Shown here piece by piece: positions 26,860 to 35,352 of a DNA stretch of 64,000 nt. The notes beneath the pieces were generated by a model. It did not search any database. It saw only the letters and a list, made by a program, of their open reading frames with translations, and was not told the origin of the DNA. How positions within the stretch are numbered: the first letter of the stretch is position 1; the number at the start of each line of letters is the position of its first letter. The translations under genes and the position numbers were made by a program. The stretch is from Bacillus marasmi (GTDB taxonomy: Bacteria > Bacillota > Bacilli > Bacillales > Cytobacillaceae), in the NCBI RefSeq assembly GCF_902168435.1, contig NZ_LR656169.1, positions 186,001 through 250,000 of the forward strand, read 5' to 3'.

Positions 26860-27189
26860 TTATTTTGTTTTATCGACTAAGCTTAGGCGTGGATTTAAAT
26901 ATTCATTTGGGCTTTTCAGCTGAAAACAGTTCGCCTTTACCGAAAAATCTAGCGTCATTTTCTCTGCAAAAAACACTTGCTGGTCTTTTTCTATATAAAT
27001 TGAGCGCTGATTCGCTGTTTCAACTTCCGCCTCATCCCCGACTAGTTCCTTTACTAACCACAATGCTGGTACACCATTTACTGCGCACCCGCAGCCTTCT
27101 ATATCATAAACTAGCTTTAAATATCCGTCTTTTCCTGTTGTTCTTTCTGCCAGCTTTTGCTCTGCCCCTTCACTGATGTCAATCTGCAT
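26860..27189 (-). CDS. yqkB: HesB-like (Fe-S biosynthesis) domain protein YqkB
   Basis: A 109-residue protein of the HesB/IscA-like fold, resembling B. subtilis YqkB. The central KLVYDIEGCGCAVNGVPALW has the CGC pair, but the C-terminal CxC of true A-type carriers is absent, so it may not carry clusters in the usual way. AGGGG lies about 10 nt before the ATG. It stands alone between yqkD (convergent) and the yolD-like gene. Confidence 0.82.
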   Translation of the reverse strand: MQIDISEGAEQKLAERTTGKDGYLKLVYDIEGCGCAVNGVPALWLVKELVGDEAEVETANQRSIYIEKDQQVFFAEKMTLDFSVKANCFQLKSPNEYLNPRLSLVDKTK

Positions 27190-27319
27190 TTCTATATTCC
27201 CCTTTCTCGCTTTACGCCCTCCATTTTAGCATATTTCTATTGTTATTACCTCGGAAATAATATTCTAATAATTCAATTTATCAGACAAAAAATTCACGGT
27301 TAGCGTTCAACCGTGAATC

Positions 27320-27652
27320 CTAATCCGCTACACGAACATCGTAAATATCATTCAGTTTGATTTGATGAATCTCTTCGAACCGATCAACGATGTGTAGCCG
27401 CTGCCCTAGTCCATCCCAATAATGAATTTTGCCAATCACCAATTCGTACTGGTGACTATGATAATGAGTAATCGTTACCAATTGGTCAAATTCCATTGCG
27501 CTCGAGATGGTATCATTCATTTGCTCAAGCTGCTGCTCATCCAATTGCTTTCTGTATTCAAATGAATCCTCTTTAACCCAGTCTCGTAGCATTTTTACAT
27601 GCTCGGGCAGCATCATCGACGTCCATTTAATTCGACCGCGATCACGAATCAT
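27320..27652 (-). CDS. yqjX: YolD-like protein (YqjX)
   Basis: A 110-residue YolD-family protein, typically encoded after UvrX-type Y-family polymerases and thought to be their accessory. Family features are the start MIRDRGRIKWTSMMLPEHVK and the beta-rich C-terminus YELVIGKIHYWDGLGQRLHI. The start lies 17 bp after the uvrX stop with AGGAGG in between, so both share the SOS-controlled promoter upstream of uvrX. Confidence 0.88.
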   Translation of the reverse strand: MIRDRGRIKWTSMMLPEHVKMLRDWVKEDSFEYRKQLDEQQLEQMNDTISSAMEFDQLVTITHYHSHQYELVIGKIHYWDGLGQRLHIVDRFEEIHQIKLNDIYDVRVAD

Positions 27653-27669
27653 CCCTAAATTAATACCTC

Positions 27670-28929
27670 CTAACGTTTATGGCCACCGACAAGCTTAACG
27701 CGATGTCTGGAGGTTCCCGCTTCTGTATAAGAAACCGCTCGCAATAAAGCACCTGAGCCAAACCGCTTGCGAATCCGGTCAACCGTGTAACCAAGCTCGT
27801 GCTTTTTCCAGCGATTTAATTCAAACAAGTTTAATTGCATTTGTTGATCATCCACCACATTACCTAATGAAATTGCAATTTGCCTGACTGTTTTCCCTTG
27901 ATAGTTTTCATCGAAAAGCGCGAGGCAGACACGATAAAGCTCCATCGTAATATTCGTTGGTTCTGCAATTGTCCGCGAGCGGTGAAAACCTCCACCAAAT
28001 TCGTCTTTGCTATAAGTAATGGTCAAGCTGACCGTCCGACCGGCTTTGCGACGATTCCGCGCTCTGCGGGCCACTTCCTCACACATTTCAAGAATGACAC
28101 CCTTAATTTCGTGCTCCACTTTATAGTCGCGCATTAGGATTTGGCTTTTGCCGAAGCTAATTTGCCCCTCGATAATCGGTGCCCCCATTTCGGAAAGGTC
28201 CACGCCCCAAGCATGGTGATAAAGCTGATTACCCATAATACCAAACTTTTTCTCAAGCTTCTCCAAATCATAGCGTGCCAACTGACCAACCGTGAAAATC
28301 CCCATGCTGTTTAGCGTTTTTTCAACCTGTCGACCAATCCCCCACATTTCCCGAAGTGGCGAAACCTTCCACAGCTTCTTTTGCACATCATCGTATGTCC
28401 ACTCAGCAATCCCTTTACTTTTTGCTTCCAAATCAAGACAGAGCTTTGACATGAGCATGTTCGGTCCGATTCCAATCGTACACGTCAGCTGAAATTCTCT
28501 CGCCATATCACTTCTAATTTTTTCTGCAATCGTCCAAACATCACCCCAAATATTTGTGGCCCCATCAACTTTAATAAAGCTTTCGTCAACGCTATAGACA
28601 TGAATCGCTTCTTTTGGTACATAGCGATGAAACAGGCGCGTAATTTCAGTGGAAATCCGTAAATAAGTCCCCATCTTCGGTTCAACGAGATGAATTCGTG
28701 GGTCTTTTGGAATCTCGAACATACGCGATCCCGTTTTGATTCCGAATTCTTTTTTTAATCGCGGCGAAGCAGCTAGTACGACACTCCCTTGGCGATCCTG
28801 ATTTCCGACTACCGCCAAATAGCATTCAAGCGGATCAAGTCCCATCATGACGGCAGAACAGCTTGCATAGAAACTCTTCATGTCGACACATAGTACGTGC
28901 TGATTAGGCATCAAGCTATAATCCACCAC
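27670..28929 (-). CDS. yqjW: Y-family DNA polymerase UvrX/YqjW (PolY2)
   Basis: Translesion polymerase of the Pol V-like UvrX group. The palm has VLCVDMKSFYASCSAV with the first catalytic aspartate and VYSVDESFIKV with the D-E pair. An HhH and little-finger domain follow, then a beta-clamp-binding motif QMQLNLF near the C-terminus. An open frame reaches 29016, but the sigma-A -35 box and SOS operator occupy that region, so the start must be downstream. GTG 28929 has GAAGGG 6 nt upstream; ATG 28911 is an alternative. It forms an SOS unit with the YolD-like gene. Confidence 0.9.
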   Translation of the reverse strand: MVDYSLMPNQHVLCVDMKSFYASCSAVMMGLDPLECYLAVVGNQDRQGSVVLAASPRLKKEFGIKTGSRMFEIPKDPRIHLVEPKMGTYLRISTEITRLFHRYVPKEAIHVYSVDESFIKVDGATNIWGDVWTIAEKIRSDMAREFQLTCTIGIGPNMLMSKLCLDLEAKSKGIAEWTYDDVQKKLWKVSPLREMWGIGRQVEKTLNSMGIFTVGQLARYDLEKLEKKFGIMGNQLYHHAWGVDLSEMGAPIIEGQISFGKSQILMRDYKVEHEIKGVILEMCEEVARRARNRRKAGRTVSLTITYSKDEFGGGFHRSRTIAEPTNITMELYRVCLALFDENYQGKTVRQIAISLGNVVDDQQMQLNLFELNRWKKHELGYTVDRIRKRFGSGALLRAVSYTEAGTSRHRVKLVGGHKR

Positions 28930-28987
28930 TGAAATCCCTTCTTCTTCTAAAAAAGTGCGAACATAGGTTCTTTTTATTATATTCTCA

Positions 28988-29016
28988 ATCATAAGCGAAT
29001 ATACGTTCTGTTTCAA
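28988..29016 (-). promoter_or_regulatory. Sigma-A promoter with SOS (LexA) box for uvrX-yolD
   Basis: Minus strand TTGAAA (29016-29011), 17-bp spacer, TATGAT (28993-28988). The spacer holds GAACGTATATTC (29008-28997), which matches the Bacillus SOS box GAACATATGTTC in 10 of 12 positions. LexA bound here would cover both promoter elements. Confidence 0.75.
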
Positions 29017-29090
29017 TGGAAATTTTATGGAATGATTTTAGAAGCGGCGTGGTGGTCGATAGTGGGGACGGGCTTACTTCAGGAAGGAAG

Positions 29091-29290
29091 CTGAGCAAAA
29101 ATGAGAAAAGCATAGCATATGTTATGGAAGTCGGGCATATCGGGGCGAGATAGCACATATCTGTTAAAAGTCGAGCATTGTTTTTTTGAGGTCGAGCATA
29201 AAATCGTGAAAGTCGAGCATATTTTTCGAAAAGCCGAGCATAAATTTGCGAAAGTCGAGCATATCTTTCCGAAAGCCATGCAAACAACAA
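29091..29290. repeat. 20-21-bp tandem array, core TCGAGCAT
   Basis: Ten units whose cores start at 29091, 29111, 29131, 29151, 29171, 29192, 29213, 29234, 29255 and 29276. The intervals are 20 bp four times, then 21 bp five times. The inner units share AAAGTCGAGCATA followed by about 10 variable bases often ending in CGAAAG; the left units are more decayed. It lies about 75 bp upstream of the uvrX promoter. On the minus strand the core is ATGCTCGACTTT, close to the ATGCACGACTTT of the array at 39668. Confidence 0.85.
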
Positions 29291-29497
29291 AATAGGTAAA
29301 TAAAAGAATCATTCAAAACTACATTGAAAGTGAAAAATTGAAGAAATTACAGCAAAACAGAGTCAAAATGAAGCCAAATCAGATTTAGAAAAACGCAAAT
29401 CTGTAGAAATAGCTGTATTCCTAAAAAAGTTCACCACTTTGACACACATCTGTCCGAACCCACAATTCCTCTATTCCATCACATCACTCGCAAGTAC
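29291..29497. other. Non-coding spacer, nothing recognised
   Basis: AT-rich DNA between the repeat array and the terminator of the lipoprotein gene. I see no open frame with a ribosome site, no hairpin of note and no repeat. Confidence 0.5.
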
Positions 29498-29541
29498 AAA
29501 AAAACTACCAGCAGTTTCACACTTGAAACCACTGGCAGCAC
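29498..29541 (-). terminator. Terminator after the lipoprotein gene
   Basis: Minus strand CTGCCAGTGGTTTC...GAAACTGCTGGTAG followed by TTTTTTT. Confidence 0.85.
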
Positions 29542-29547
29542 CATAAA

Positions 29548-30072
29548 CTAATCAACTTGTTCCTCAATTTGTTTTGTTGCAAAATCATAGCGAATTGTCA
29601 CCGGATTGGGATGTTCAATCGTCACTCCTGCTATCTTGGCTTGAAAATACGTATCCTTCACGATCGTTTCTTGGAAAACAACCGTGTTACTACTAAAATT
29701 GGTAGCAGCATATTCAACAACTGCTTTCACCGCTTCCTGAACTTGATCATGTTCCTTATCGGTCAATACGACAAGCTTTTTCATATCTGCTTGTGCCGGA
29801 AAGGATTCGCGAATAGGACCACTAAACCATGGTTCGACCTTCATACCAATCTCAAGGTCGGCAAAGTTCATTTTCTTGCCATTATCTGAAACGACTTCAA
29901 CTTCATTGTCGGCAGAAAAAACAATATCATTTACGAGCACTGAATTCTCACTAATATGGGTGATGTAGCCAGTTTCAGCTTTTACTAAATTAGACAATCC
30001 AGCATCATTACACCCCGTTATAGCTACTAAAAAAAGAGAAACAAATATAACTCCAGTCATCAATTTAACCAT
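29548..30072 (-). CDS. Putative lipoprotein, DUF3221-like
   Basis: A 174-residue exported protein. The signal peptide ends in a lipobox VAITGC with the cysteine near residue 21, so it should be anchored to the outer face of the membrane. A small beta-barrel-like domain follows (GYITHISENSVLVNDIVFS, then FADLEIGMKVEPWFSGPIRE), which resembles DUF3221 proteins such as YobA. GAGGAGGG lies 5-6 nt before ATG 30072; GTG 30078 is possible. Not in this place in B. subtilis to my knowledge. Function unknown. Confidence 0.75.
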   Translation of the reverse strand: MVKLMTGVIFVSLFLVAITGCNDAGLSNLVKAETGYITHISENSVLVNDIVFSADNEVEVVSDNGKKMNFADLEIGMKVEPWFSGPIRESFPAQADMKKLVVLTDKEHDQVQEAVKAVVEYAATNFSSNTVVFQETIVKDTYFQAKIAGVTIEHPNPVTIRYDFATKQIEEQVD

Positions 30073-30134
30073 TCGCACCCTCCTCGCCTCCTATTAAACA
30101 AGACGAAAAAAAGCAGACAAGGTTACAACTGTGG

Positions 30135-30932
30135 TTATTTCTGATTAAACGCACGCTTTCCAACGCGCTCAACAACCCTTGGAAACAAAGTATAAAGGAT
30201 GCTTGCCGCATTCATCCAGCGAGGTAAATTGATTTCGCGTGTTTTGGTGAGCATCCGTTCAACGACCTGCCCGGCAACATATTCCGGCTTTAGCACCCAA
30301 CGCTTGATATTTTGCAAATAAGTACCCTTTTCATCGGCAATATTAAAAAAGTTTGTGGCAATTGGTCCAGGGTTAACAGTTGTCACATACACACCAAGGT
30401 CAGCGAGTTCCATCCGTAAACTATTGGAATAACCCAGCACAGCATGCTTTGTTGCTGAATAGACGCTAGATTTAGGTGTCGCCATTTTCCCGGCTTGCGA
30501 AGCAATGTTAATAATGTGTCCAAAGCGACGCTCACGCATTTTGGGAAGAACCATGCTTGTTGCTGTTATTAAGCCGACAACGTTCACCTCAAACATGCCC
30601 TTGATTTCATCAATCGTCGATTCGTGAGCTGGACGGAATATGCCAAAGCCAGCATTATTAACAAGCACATCAACATGCCCTAACGCTTGCAAAACCTCTG
30701 AAAACACCGTTTCAATTGCATTCGTATCAGAAACATCTAGCTGATATATGAGGACTTCAACACCGTAGCGTGCTTCTATATTTTGCTTCAATTGTTCTAA
30801 CTTATCTAAACTTCGGGCCATCAAAATTAATCGAGCACCGGACTCAGCGCATAAATAAGCCATTTCAGCGCCAATTCCACCCGAGGCTCCGGTAATTAAT
30901 ACATTTTTTCCAACAAGACGGTCATTTGCCAT
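30135..30932 (-). CDS. yqjQ: Short-chain dehydrogenase YqjQ
   Basis: Classical SDR of 265 residues. It has the cofactor motif TGASGGIG (about residues 14-21), the NNAGFGIF structural motif, catalytic S in NIASQAGKM and the YSATKHA active-site YxxxK. The C-terminus has a basic stretch typical of membrane-associated SDRs. ATG 30932 has GAGGTG 6 nt upstream. It follows yqjP after a 139-bp leader containing a structured GC-rich palindrome (30965-31092). Substrate unknown. Confidence 0.88.
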   Translation of the reverse strand: MANDRLVGKNVLITGASGGIGAEMAYLCAESGARLILMARSLDKLEQLKQNIEARYGVEVLIYQLDVSDTNAIETVFSEVLQALGHVDVLVNNAGFGIFRPAHESTIDEIKGMFEVNVVGLITATSMVLPKMRERRFGHIINIASQAGKMATPKSSVYSATKHAVLGYSNSLRMELADLGVYVTTVNPGPIATNFFNIADEKGTYLQNIKRWVLKPEYVAGQVVERMLTKTREINLPRWMNAASILYTLFPRVVERVGKRAFNQK

Positions 30933-30964
30933 TTCTGACACCTCAATTTGCTTTATCCCGCCTT

Positions 30965-31092
30965 AACGGGCAGTAAGACCCCAACCTCAATATTCTGAGT
31001 TTACAATAAGAAAAGGTGGGGGGCAACTGCCCGTAAAGGTCCGATTGGTTCAACTGACCATCAGTGGGGAATTAAGCTCCCCCCACTGATGG
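30965..31092. repeat. GC-rich double palindrome between yqjP and yqjQ
   Basis: Two inverted repeats. ACGGGCAGT (30966-30974) pairs with ACTGCCCGT (31026-31034), enclosing CCCCAACCT/AGGTGGGG. CCATCAGTGGGG (31058-31069) pairs perfectly with CCCCACTGATGG (31081-31092). The second palindrome supplies the last codons and the stop of yqjP. There is no T-tract for a normal terminator. It looks like a mobile or structured repeat unit of bacilli; that is inference. Confidence 0.6.
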
Positions 31093-32061
31093 AAATTTCA
31101 CTTTATATCGATATCGATAAGGAAACTCCTTATTTATCATAGTAATTTCCTGTAACGATAGCAAATAGTCGATTTGGGCAGCAGTTTCTGACAAGGTTAA
31201 AATCAGCTCACGTTCATAAACATGTGGAAACAGACGCTGGCATACCTCGAATACAGTCATCTCCTCATTCTGGAGCCATTTTTTCACGAGCATAGCCCGC
31301 TCATGCTGACGATTTAGTCGCTTCTCAATTAACGGTTCTACCTCAGTAATCTCATCACCGTGCCCTGGAAAAACGGTTTGGATGTTGTAATGTGTCAATT
31401 TTTCCAAAGATGCATTTAACTCTAGCTGTGGCCTCGGACGACTAAACTCACGGGATAATGGCGGCTCTAAAATAGGATTGGGAGAAATATGCGGCAGCAA
31501 CAAATCACCGCCTATAAAAGCCCCATCGCTTTCACGTAACAGACCAATATGACTAGAAGCATGTCCCGGGGTTTCAAGAACCTTCCAGCCTGACAATCCA
31601 GGTGCAGTATCACCCTCAACAAGATGACCTGTCAATACTCGATTGCAGAAATATTCTGTCGTCCGGCGAAATTCATGCTTCAACGTAAGAAATTCATGAG
31701 GGACACCAAATTCCTCAATAGTCCGTTCGAAAAACACTTCATTATCCTCAATGAAGGATTCAGTTGCCGTTAACCACGGTTGATTTAGTTGATGTCCGAA
31801 CACATCAACACTTTCAGGAAAATAAGCTAGTAAACCAACGTGATCCGGATGATGGTGAGTGATGATTACTTGCTCAATATCATTTGGGGTTAAATGCAAA
31901 TCATTGAGCTGCTTAACGAAAGCATTCCATGATTCATCATTATTTGTACCTGCATCAACTAGCGTCAGTCGTTCTCCTTTAACTAGAAAAACATTCACAT
32001 CTCCGACAGGAAAAGGGGTCGGCAGAGTGATTTTCGCAATACCGTTCTTCCATTTTGTCAT
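31072..32061 (-). CDS. yqjP: Metallo-beta-lactamase fold hydrolase YqjP
   Basis: Zinc-dependent hydrolase of 329 residues. It shows the metal motif THHHPDH (69-74 region), a further histidine in TPGHASSHIG, the bridging aspartate in AFIGGDLLLP and a C-terminal HGDEI histidine. A winged-helix-like tail follows. AGGAG lies 8 nt before the ATG. It is upstream of yqjQ as in B. subtilis. The last six codons (P-S-V-G-G-A) and the stop are encoded inside a perfect 12-bp inverted repeat, so the C-terminus appears to have been rewritten by a repeat. Confidence 0.88.
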   Translation of the reverse strand: MTKWKNGIAKITLPTPFPVGDVNVFLVKGERLTLVDAGTNNDESWNAFVKQLNDLHLTPNDIEQVIITHHHPDHVGLLAYFPESVDVFGHQLNQPWLTATESFIEDNEVFFERTIEEFGVPHEFLTLKHEFRRTTEYFCNRVLTGHLVEGDTAPGLSGWKVLETPGHASSHIGLLRESDGAFIGGDLLLPHISPNPILEPPLSREFSRPRPQLELNASLEKLTHYNIQTVFPGHGDEITEVEPLIEKRLNRQHERAMLVKKWLQNEEMTVFEVCQRLFPHVYERELILTLSETAAQIDYLLSLQEITMINKEFPYRYRYKVKFPSVGGA

Positions 32062-32334
32062 GCTACCAACTCCTTAATTATTATTTTGATAAAAGGATTT
32101 CAGTATAAATAGTCTAAACTCAAGCTGCTTTTTTATTGAAATTAACCATATTATACCGTAAAATTATCTAAATTGTTGTTATTTTCAAACAATTATTAAA
32201 AAAATTAAGTTTTTAGACTCATAGCTCTTGACAGATAAGCCATTTTTCTTGCATTGTTATTTCATTGAACAATTTACGGTATACATGACGCATTATCGGA
32301 AAAATCTTTGAACACGAAGGGGTACAAGGAAGTT
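32062..32334. promoter_or_regulatory. Intergenic region between divergent yqjP and proI
   Basis: About 270 bp, AT-rich. TACCGTAAAATT near 32156 and its inverse AATTTACGGTA near 32271 face each other about 115 bp apart, which could mark a paired operator for the two divergent genes. I found no convincing promoter pair. Confidence 0.3.
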
Positions 32335-33171
32335 ATGAAAAAAATTGCATTTATCGGGGCCGGTTCGATGGCAGAAGCGATGATTTCAGGAATCGTCGAA
32401 AGCAAGCTACTCAAGGGGGAGCAAATTTGGGTAACGAATCGGAGCAATCAAGAAAAGTTGGACAATTTACACGAAAAATACGGAGTAAATGGCAGCTATA
32501 ATCTTGAAGAACTATTAGATGGTGCTGATGCAGTCATTTTAGCAATGAAGCCAAAGGAAGCGGCTACTGGCATCGGCCAAATCAAAAGCTATTTAACTGA
32601 AAAAACGATGCTAGTCAGCGTTCTTGCAGGGGTATCGACTGAAAATATTGAACTGTTAGCCGAAAAAAAGCTACCAGTTGTTAGAGCGATGCCGAACACA
32701 TCAGCAACAGTTGGCAAATCAGCAACAGGGCTTGCCATCAATGCACATGTGACGGACGTTCAAAAGAAAATCGTCCAAACAATATTTGAAACTGTCGGAA
32801 TGACCGCTTTCGTTGATGAAAGCAAAATCGATGCGATTACCGGCCTATCAGGAAGTGGCCCTGCCTATATTTATTACTTAATTGAAGCAATGGAAAAAGG
32901 CGCTGCTGAAATTGGACTTGATCAACAAATGGCAAAGGAACTAATTGTTCAAACCTTGCTTGGCGCTGCCGACATGGTCGCAAAATCAGCTAAGCCAGCA
33001 AAGCAATTACGTGCTGAGGTGACAAGCCCAGGTGGAACGACAGAAGCCGGCTTGCGTGTATTGGCCTCCTACGATGTGCAAAACGCCTTTATTAACTGCA
33101 TCAAAGAAGCAACAGCCCAATCAAAACGACTTGGAATTGCTTTAAGTGATGAGTTGTATCCTGTAAAATAA
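32335..33171 (+). CDS. proI: Pyrroline-5-carboxylate reductase
   Basis: Reduces pyrroline-5-carboxylate to proline with NAD(P)H. The 278-residue protein begins MKKIAFIGAGSMAEAMISGI (Rossmann GxGxM). It carries the family signature near the C-terminus (AEVTSPGGTTEAGLRVL) and TGLSGSGPAYIYYLIEAM in the helical dimer domain. ATG 32335 with AGGAA just upstream gives the normal length; TTG 32308 would add nine residues. The neighbours yqjP/yqjQ and namA are as in B. subtilis, where this gene is proI (yqjO). Confidence 0.94.
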   Translation: MKKIAFIGAGSMAEAMISGIVESKLLKGEQIWVTNRSNQEKLDNLHEKYGVNGSYNLEELLDGADAVILAMKPKEAATGIGQIKSYLTEKTMLVSVLAGVSTENIELLAEKKLPVVRAMPNTSATVGKSATGLAINAHVTDVQKKIVQTIFETVGMTAFVDESKIDAITGLSGSGPAYIYYLIEAMEKGAAEIGLDQQMAKELIVQTLLGAADMVAKSAKPAKQLRAEVTSPGGTTEAGLRVLASYDVQNAFINCIKEATAQSKRLGIALSDELYPVK

Positions 33172-33298
33172 ACTAGGTTTACGTCTCTTTCAATAACTTT
33201 GATAAATATATTAATTGGTGAAATTTTCAAATAAGAAAAGCCTCTGCTATACTAGTGAATGTGCTTAGATTCACGAAATATAAGGAGGCTTTTTTATT

Positions 33299-34318
33299 TT
33301 GACTTCGAAATTATTATCCTCTTATACGATTAAAGGACTCACGTTAAAAAATCGGATTGTAATGGCACCAATGTGCATGTATAGCTCAGAGCATGATGAT
33401 GGCTTGCTTAACGATTTTCATATGATTCATTATGCTTCAAGGGCAATTGGTCAGGTAGGCTTAATTATAGTCGAAGCAACTGCCATCTCACCAGAAGGAA
33501 GGATTTCTCATCGGGATTTAGGAATATGGGATGATGCTCATGTGGAGGGATTTACAAAGTTAACTAATCTCGTCAAGGAGCACGGCTGCAAAATCGGTAT
33601 TCAACTGGCACACGCAGGTAGAAAAGCAACCGTAACCGGGGATATACTAGCCCCATCGCCACTAGCGTTTGATGAAAACTCCAAAACCCCAAAGGAAATG
33701 ACCAAAGATGATATCCTAGCGACGGTTGAGGCGTTTAAGCGAGGTGCAGAACGTGCAAGCCGTGCTGGCTTTGATGTCATCGAAATTCACGCTGCCCACG
33801 GATATTTAATCCATGAATTTTTATCACCAATTACCAATCAGCGCAGCGATGAATATGGTGGTTCTATCGAAAATCGTTATCGTTTGCTCCGCGACGTTAT
33901 TGAAGCAATTAAAGAAGTTTGGGATGGACCGTTACTGGTAAGAGTTTCTGCGAGTGATTATCATGAGGAAGGCTTAACTCCTGATGATTTTGTGACAATG
34001 GGGAGATGGATGAAGGATAAAGGAGTTGACCTCATCGACGTAAGCTCCGGCGGCTTGATTCCGAAGGGAGTACGTAGTTATCCTGGCTACCAGGTTCCCT
34101 TTTCTGAAAAAATAAAGCATGGTGTTGACATCGCAACGGGTGCTGTTGGATTAATTACAACACCATTGCATGCTGAGGAGATTCTCCAAAATGAGCGGGC
34201 TGACCTGATTTTCCTCGGCCGCGAATTGCTACGCGACCCATATTGGCCAAGAACAGCCGCGAAAGAGCTCAGGGAGAAAATCGATGCACCAAAGCAATAT
34301 GAGCGAGGTTGGTTGTAA
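33299..34318 (+). CDS. namA: NADPH dehydrogenase, old yellow enzyme family
   Basis: FMN enzyme (YqjM/NamA) that reduces activated double bonds and xenobiotics. The 339-residue protein has C26 and Y28 in MAPMCMYSS, characteristic of the YqjM class. Histidine ligands follow in [17 protein letters not shown], and [13 protein letters not shown] carries the shared active-site arginine region. It starts at TTG 33299, 9 nt after AAGGAGG. A shared terminator separates it from the convergent LysR gene. Confidence 0.94.
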   Translation: MTSKLLSSYTIKGLTLKNRIVMAPMCMYSSEHDDGLLNDFHMIHYASRAIGQVGLIIVEATAISPEGRISHRDLGIWDDAHVEGFTKLTNLVKEHGCKIGIQLAHAGRKATVTGDILAPSPLAFDENSKTPKEMTKDDILATVEAFKRGAERASRAGFDVIEIHAAHGYLIHEFLSPITNQRSDEYGGSIENRYRLLRDVIEAIKEVWDGPLLVRVSASDYHEEGLTPDDFVTMGRWMKDKGVDLIDVSSGGLIPKGVRSYPGYQVPFSEKIKHGVDIATGAVGLITTPLHAEEILQNERADLIFLGRELLRDPYWPRTAAKELREKIDAPKQYERGWL

Positions 34319-34322
34319 GTTG

Positions 34323-34370
34323 CAAGGGCACAATCAAGATAAAAGCTTGATTTGTGCCCTTTTTTTATTT
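34323..34370. terminator. Bidirectional terminator between namA and the LysR gene
   Basis: AAGGGCACAA and TTGTGCCCTT arms extended by ATCAAG/CTTGAT, followed by a T-run. Confidence 0.9.
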
Positions 34371-35231
34371 CGAAGACATTGCTATATGTATAAACTGCAA
34401 AAACGACTGCGTCTCCTCAGTTTTTACTTTGGTCACAACATAGGTGGCAGACTTCGGTGTTTTGATATTCAAACTTGGAATTTCAACAAGCTTGCCAAGC
34501 CGAATCTCCTCCTCTACCATCGTCATCGGCAAAAACGAAACCCCTAGTCCTGCCTCGATAAATTTTTTCGAGATTTCCACGCTCTTAACTGCCATCATCC
34601 GAACTGTCGGATAAGCATGTTGAATATCGATTAACAAATCATCCCAATAATCGGGATGATTGTGAGTAATAAGACGATAACGCTCAAGTGCTGTTTTCTC
34701 TGTAAGAAACTGTCCATCATACGGTCCCACAAAAATGACCGGCTCCTCGTGAATCCTTTCACTATAAATATTTTTCTGCGATGGCGCAAGCCGTGACAAA
34801 CCAATATCCGCCCTTCCAGTGCTAATCTCACCACCAATATCGTAAGATTGCTGAATATTAATCATTACCTCAATATCTCTATTTTCTGCAATAAACGTTT
34901 GCAGTAGTGACGGCAATATCGACGAGGCAATCTGTGGAGCTGAAGCAATCGTTAGCTTGCGATTATAGCCCTGCTTCCAAGCTTCGAAATCCTCAAAGCT
35001 CTCGTCATATTTTGAGATAATCCCTTGTGCATATGGAAGAAACCTATGCCCTGCAGGAGTTAACACTACTGACTTTCCTTGCCGATGAAATAAATCTGTA
35101 TTGAGTTCCTCCTCTAAACGCCGAATATGTTTAGTGATGGCAGGTTGTGTCAAAAACAGCTCTTCTGCTGTTTGGCGGAAATTTTCATATCGCGCCGCGA
35201 CCACAAAGGTTTTCAACCAATTTATCTCCAT
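34365..35231 (-). CDS. LysR family transcriptional regulator
   Basis: A 288-residue LTTR with an N-terminal winged helix (NFRQTAEELFLTQPAITKHI, RRLEEELNTDLFHRQGKSV) and a periplasmic-binding-like effector domain. ATG 35231 has AAGGG 8 nt upstream. It is divergent from the methyltransferase gene, a usual target arrangement, and convergent with namA. The effector is unknown. Confidence 0.88.
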   Translation of the reverse strand: MEINWLKTFVVAARYENFRQTAEELFLTQPAITKHIRRLEEELNTDLFHRQGKSVVLTPAGHRFLPYAQGIISKYDESFEDFEAWKQGYNRKLTIASAPQIASSILPSLLQTFIAENRDIEVMINIQQSYDIGGEISTGRADIGLSRLAPSQKNIYSERIHEEPVIFVGPYDGQFLTEKTALERYRLITHNHPDYWDDLLIDIQHAYPTVRMMAVKSVEISKKFIEAGLGVSFLPMTMVEEEIRLGKLVEIPSLNIKTPKSATYVVTKVKTEETQSFLQFIHIAMSSK

Positions 35232-35352
35232 GTCACACACCCTTATAACGATTAGTTATTAAAAAGTAGAAATTTAGTTATTTTTCATTATAAGACTTAT
35301 ACCATATAATTCAAATAACAAAAACAATTGTTAAAAATAGGGAGTGGGGAAA

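Noticed and set aside
28930-29016. N-terminal extension of UvrX from TTG 29016
   Set aside because: These bases form the -35 box, LexA box and -10 box; the start must be after the transcription start.
29091-29290. CRISPR array
   Set aside because: Units are 20-21 bp with a short core and no separate unique spacers of 26-40 bp; no cas genes are in the window.
28985-29312. Two long minus-strand open frames through the 29-kb array
   Set aside because: Openness comes from the repeat itself; steps of 20 bp break the frame, and one frame also runs over the uvrX promoter.
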